Below are positions 6,670-7,613 of a stretch of DNA of 7,613 nt, piece after piece. The stretch is from the NCBI GenBank assembly GCA_937988735.1, contig CALKHQ010000042.1, positions 1 to 7,613 of the forward strand. The letters are read 5' to 3'. This stretch comes from an uncultured Alphaproteobacteria bacterium. GTDB lineage: Bacteria > Pseudomonadota > Alphaproteobacteria > CALKHQ01. Every line of letters begins with the position of its first letter. Position 1 is the first letter of the stretch. The position numbers were made by a program, and so were the translations under genes. A model generated the notes under the pieces. The model was not told the origin of the DNA and made no database searches. It saw only the letters and a list, made by a program, of their open reading frames with translations.

Positions 6670-6750
6670 TCAACTGAACAGGCGCGCCGGGGCACGGACG
6701 AGCGCGCCGGCCGGCCGGGTCGCATCGGTGCTGGGACGGACGCATGGCAT
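6670..6750 (-). CDS. Possible 26-codon small ORF between pdhA and pdhB
   Basis: On the minus strand an ATG at 6750 opens a frame of 26 codons ending in TGA at 6672-6670, 13 bases before the pdhB ATG. It is preceded by a perfect AGGAGG (6763-6758) at the ideal seven-base distance, the best Shine-Dalgarno sequence in the window. The peptide begins MPCVRPSTDATRPAG and ends RAPARLFS: basic, with five Arg and no acidic residue except one Asp, no membrane segment, and no family I recognise. It could be a real small protein, a leader peptide that couples pdhB translation to pdhA, or a chance frame in GC-rich DNA. Confidence 0.35.
   Translation of the reverse strand: MPCVRPSTDATRPAGALVRAPARLFS
6681..6708. 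other. GC-only stem-loop in the pdhA-pdhB gap
   Basis: GGCGCGC (6681-6687) and GCGCGCC (6702-6708) form a 7-bp stem of G-C pairs only, with a 14-base loop. A tandem CCGG run (6707-6718) adjoins it and could offer alternative pairings. No T-tract follows, so it is not an intrinsic terminator. It lies inside the small reading frame and 25 to 52 bases before the pdhB start. A role in mRNA processing or in setting subunit ratio is possible, but such stems also arise by chance at this base composition. Confidence 0.35.
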
Positions 6751-6757
6751 CGCCACG

Positions 6758-6763
6758 CCTCCT
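6758..6763 (-). promoter_or_regulatory. Strong Shine-Dalgarno sequence (AGGAGG) directly after pdhA
   Basis: The minus-strand AGGAGG lies four bases after the pdhA stop codon and seven bases before the ATG at 6750, but about 100 bases before the pdhB ATG at 6656, too far to serve pdhB. It therefore either serves the small frame at 6670-6750 or is coincidental. Confidence 0.5.
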
Positions 6764-6767
6764 GGGC

Positions 6768-7613
6768 TCACGCTGCGGCGAGCACGTCGGTGTACAGCTC
6801 GGAGGGATCCGGTTCCGGGCTCTGCTGCGCAAATTCGGCGGCTTCCGAGACGACGGCCTTGACCTCGCGGTCGATCTCCTTCAGCGCCGCCTCGTCCGCA
6901 TGGCCGCGTTCGATGATCTTCTTGCGCGCGTTGTCGATCGGGTCGTTCTCGCTGCGCATCTTGTTGACTTCTTCCTTGGTCCGGTACTTCGCCGGATCCG
7001 ACATCGAATGCCCGCGGTAGCGGTAGGTCTGCATCTCCAGGATGACGGGGCCGTTGCCCGACCGCGCATGCTCGATCGCCTCGGTCGCGGCGGCGTTCAC
7101 CGCCTCGACGTCCATGCCGTTCACCTGCCGGCCCGGGATGCCATAGGCCGACCCGCGCTGGTGAAGGTCGGGCGTCGCCGACGCACGGGCGACCGAAGTG
7201 CCCATGCCGTACCGGTTGTTCTCGATGACGTAGACGACCGGAAGCTTCCACAGGGCCGCCATGTTGAAGCTCTCGTAGACCTGGCCCTGGTTCACGGCGC
7301 CGTCGCCGAGGTAGCACATGGCGACGCCGCCATCGCCGCGGTACTTGTGGGCGAAGGCGAGGCCGGTGCCGATCGGCACCTGGGCCGCGACGATGCCGTG
7401 GCCGCCGAAGAAGTTCTTCTCGCGGCTGAACATGTGCATCGAGCCGCCCTTGCCCTTGGAGTAGCCGCCGCGCCGGCCGGTGAGCTCCGCCATCACGCCC
7501 TTGGCGTCCATGCCGGTGGCCAGCATGTGGCCGTGGTCGCGGTAGCTCGTGATGACGCTGTCCTGGGGCTGGGCCGAGAGCTGCATGCCGACGACCACCG
7601 CTTCCTGACCGAT
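6768..7613 (-). CDS. pdhA: Pyruvate dehydrogenase E1 alpha subunit (5' end outside the window)
   Basis: The last 281 residues are present; the gene runs off the high-coordinate end, and by comparison with family lengths of about 330-350 roughly 50-70 N-terminal residues are missing. Counting from the first visible residue: GQEAVVVGM (2-10); SYRDHGHMLATG (23-34); the glycine-rich GGYSKGKGGSMHMF (49-62); the thiamin diphosphate and magnesium motif from GDG (103-105) to NN (132-133); and YRYRGHSMSDPAKYR (197-211). The last matches the loop phosphorylated in the mitochondrial enzyme, although no kinase gene is visible here. An in-frame GTG at 7598 is an internal valine codon, not the start, since the GQEA motif lies upstream of it. 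E1 alpha pairs with PdhB to decarboxylate pyruvate. It is the first visible gene of the operon, whose promoter should lie beyond the window. Confidence 0.97.
   Translation of the reverse strand: MGQEAVVVGMQLSAQPQDSVITSYRDHGHMLATGMDAKGVMAELTGRRGGYSKGKGGSMHMFSREKNFFGGHGIVAAQVPIGTGLAFAHKYRGDGGVAMCYLGDGAVNQGQVYESFNMAALWKLPVVYVIENNRYGMGTSVARASATPDLHQRGSAYGIPGRQVNGMDVEAVNAAATEAIEHARSGNGPVILEMQTYRYRGHSMSDPAKYRTKEEVNKMRSENDPIDNARKKIIERGHADEAALKEIDREVKAVVSEAAEFAQQSPEPDPSELYTDVLAAA

Noticed and set aside
4578..6677. Long open plus-strand frame opposite pdhC and pdhB
   Set aside because: It is an antisense shadow of GC-rich coding sequence, low-complexity Ala/Ser/Arg at its start, with no ribosome site or family motif.
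6657..6725. Longer pdhB start at an upstream in-frame ATG (6725)
   Set aside because: It would add 23 residues of Arg/Pro-rich sequence before a lipoyl domain that normally begins at MPIEILMPALSP, and the pdhC start aligns exactly with 6656.
7596..7598. GTG at 7598 as the start of pdhA
   Set aside because: The conserved GQEA motif lies immediately upstream in the same frame, so the codon is an internal valine and the gene continues beyond the window.

Overview
The window is a GC-rich chromosomal segment from an alphaproteobacterium, probably a Rhodospirillales-like lineage. The evidence is the pyruvate dehydrogenase (PDH) gene order, an E1 beta subunit with its own N-terminal lipoyl domain (a known alphaproteobacterial trait), and a RatA/COQ10-type gene directly after lipA. 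The lineage is inferred from protein style and gene order, not from a database search.

Nearly everything is on the minus strand, so the biological reading order runs from high to low coordinates. It starts with the 3' part of pdhA (E1 alpha, cut by the window end). Next comes a 111-base gap holding a 26-codon reading frame with a perfect Shine-Dalgarno sequence. Then follow pdhB (lipoyl domain plus E1 beta), pdhC (E2 acetyltransferase), lpdA (E3), lipA (lipoyl synthase) and a RatA/COQ10-family START-like protein. After a 70-base gap with a recognisable promoter and an overlapping inverted repeat comes an XRE-type helix-turn-helix regulator with an unrecognised C-terminal region. The last 57 bases at the low-coordinate end are the 3' tail of a plus-strand gene, possibly cinA. 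It converges with the regulator across an 8-bp perfect hairpin that contains both stop codons.

The genes form one functional unit. E1 (PdhA/PdhB) decarboxylates pyruvate, E2 (PdhC) makes acetyl-CoA, and E3 (LpdA) reoxidises the lipoyl arms with NAD+. LipA makes the lipoyl cofactor carried by lysine 43 of both PdhB and PdhC. The COQ10-like protein may connect the cluster to ubiquinone and respiration. Spacings between the PDH genes are short (16 to 111 bases) and no convincing internal terminator is visible, so a shared transcript from pdhA to the COQ10-like gene is likely. Its main promoter lies outside the window.

Most of the window is well-known core metabolism and I see no clear new system. 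The points worth a second look are the small reading frame between pdhA and pdhB, the near-identical DNA encoding the two lipoyl domains, the regulator with its candidate operator, and the shared hairpin at the convergent gene ends. No RNA genes, insertion sequences or CRISPR arrays were seen. No gene-free stretch exceeds about 111 bases.
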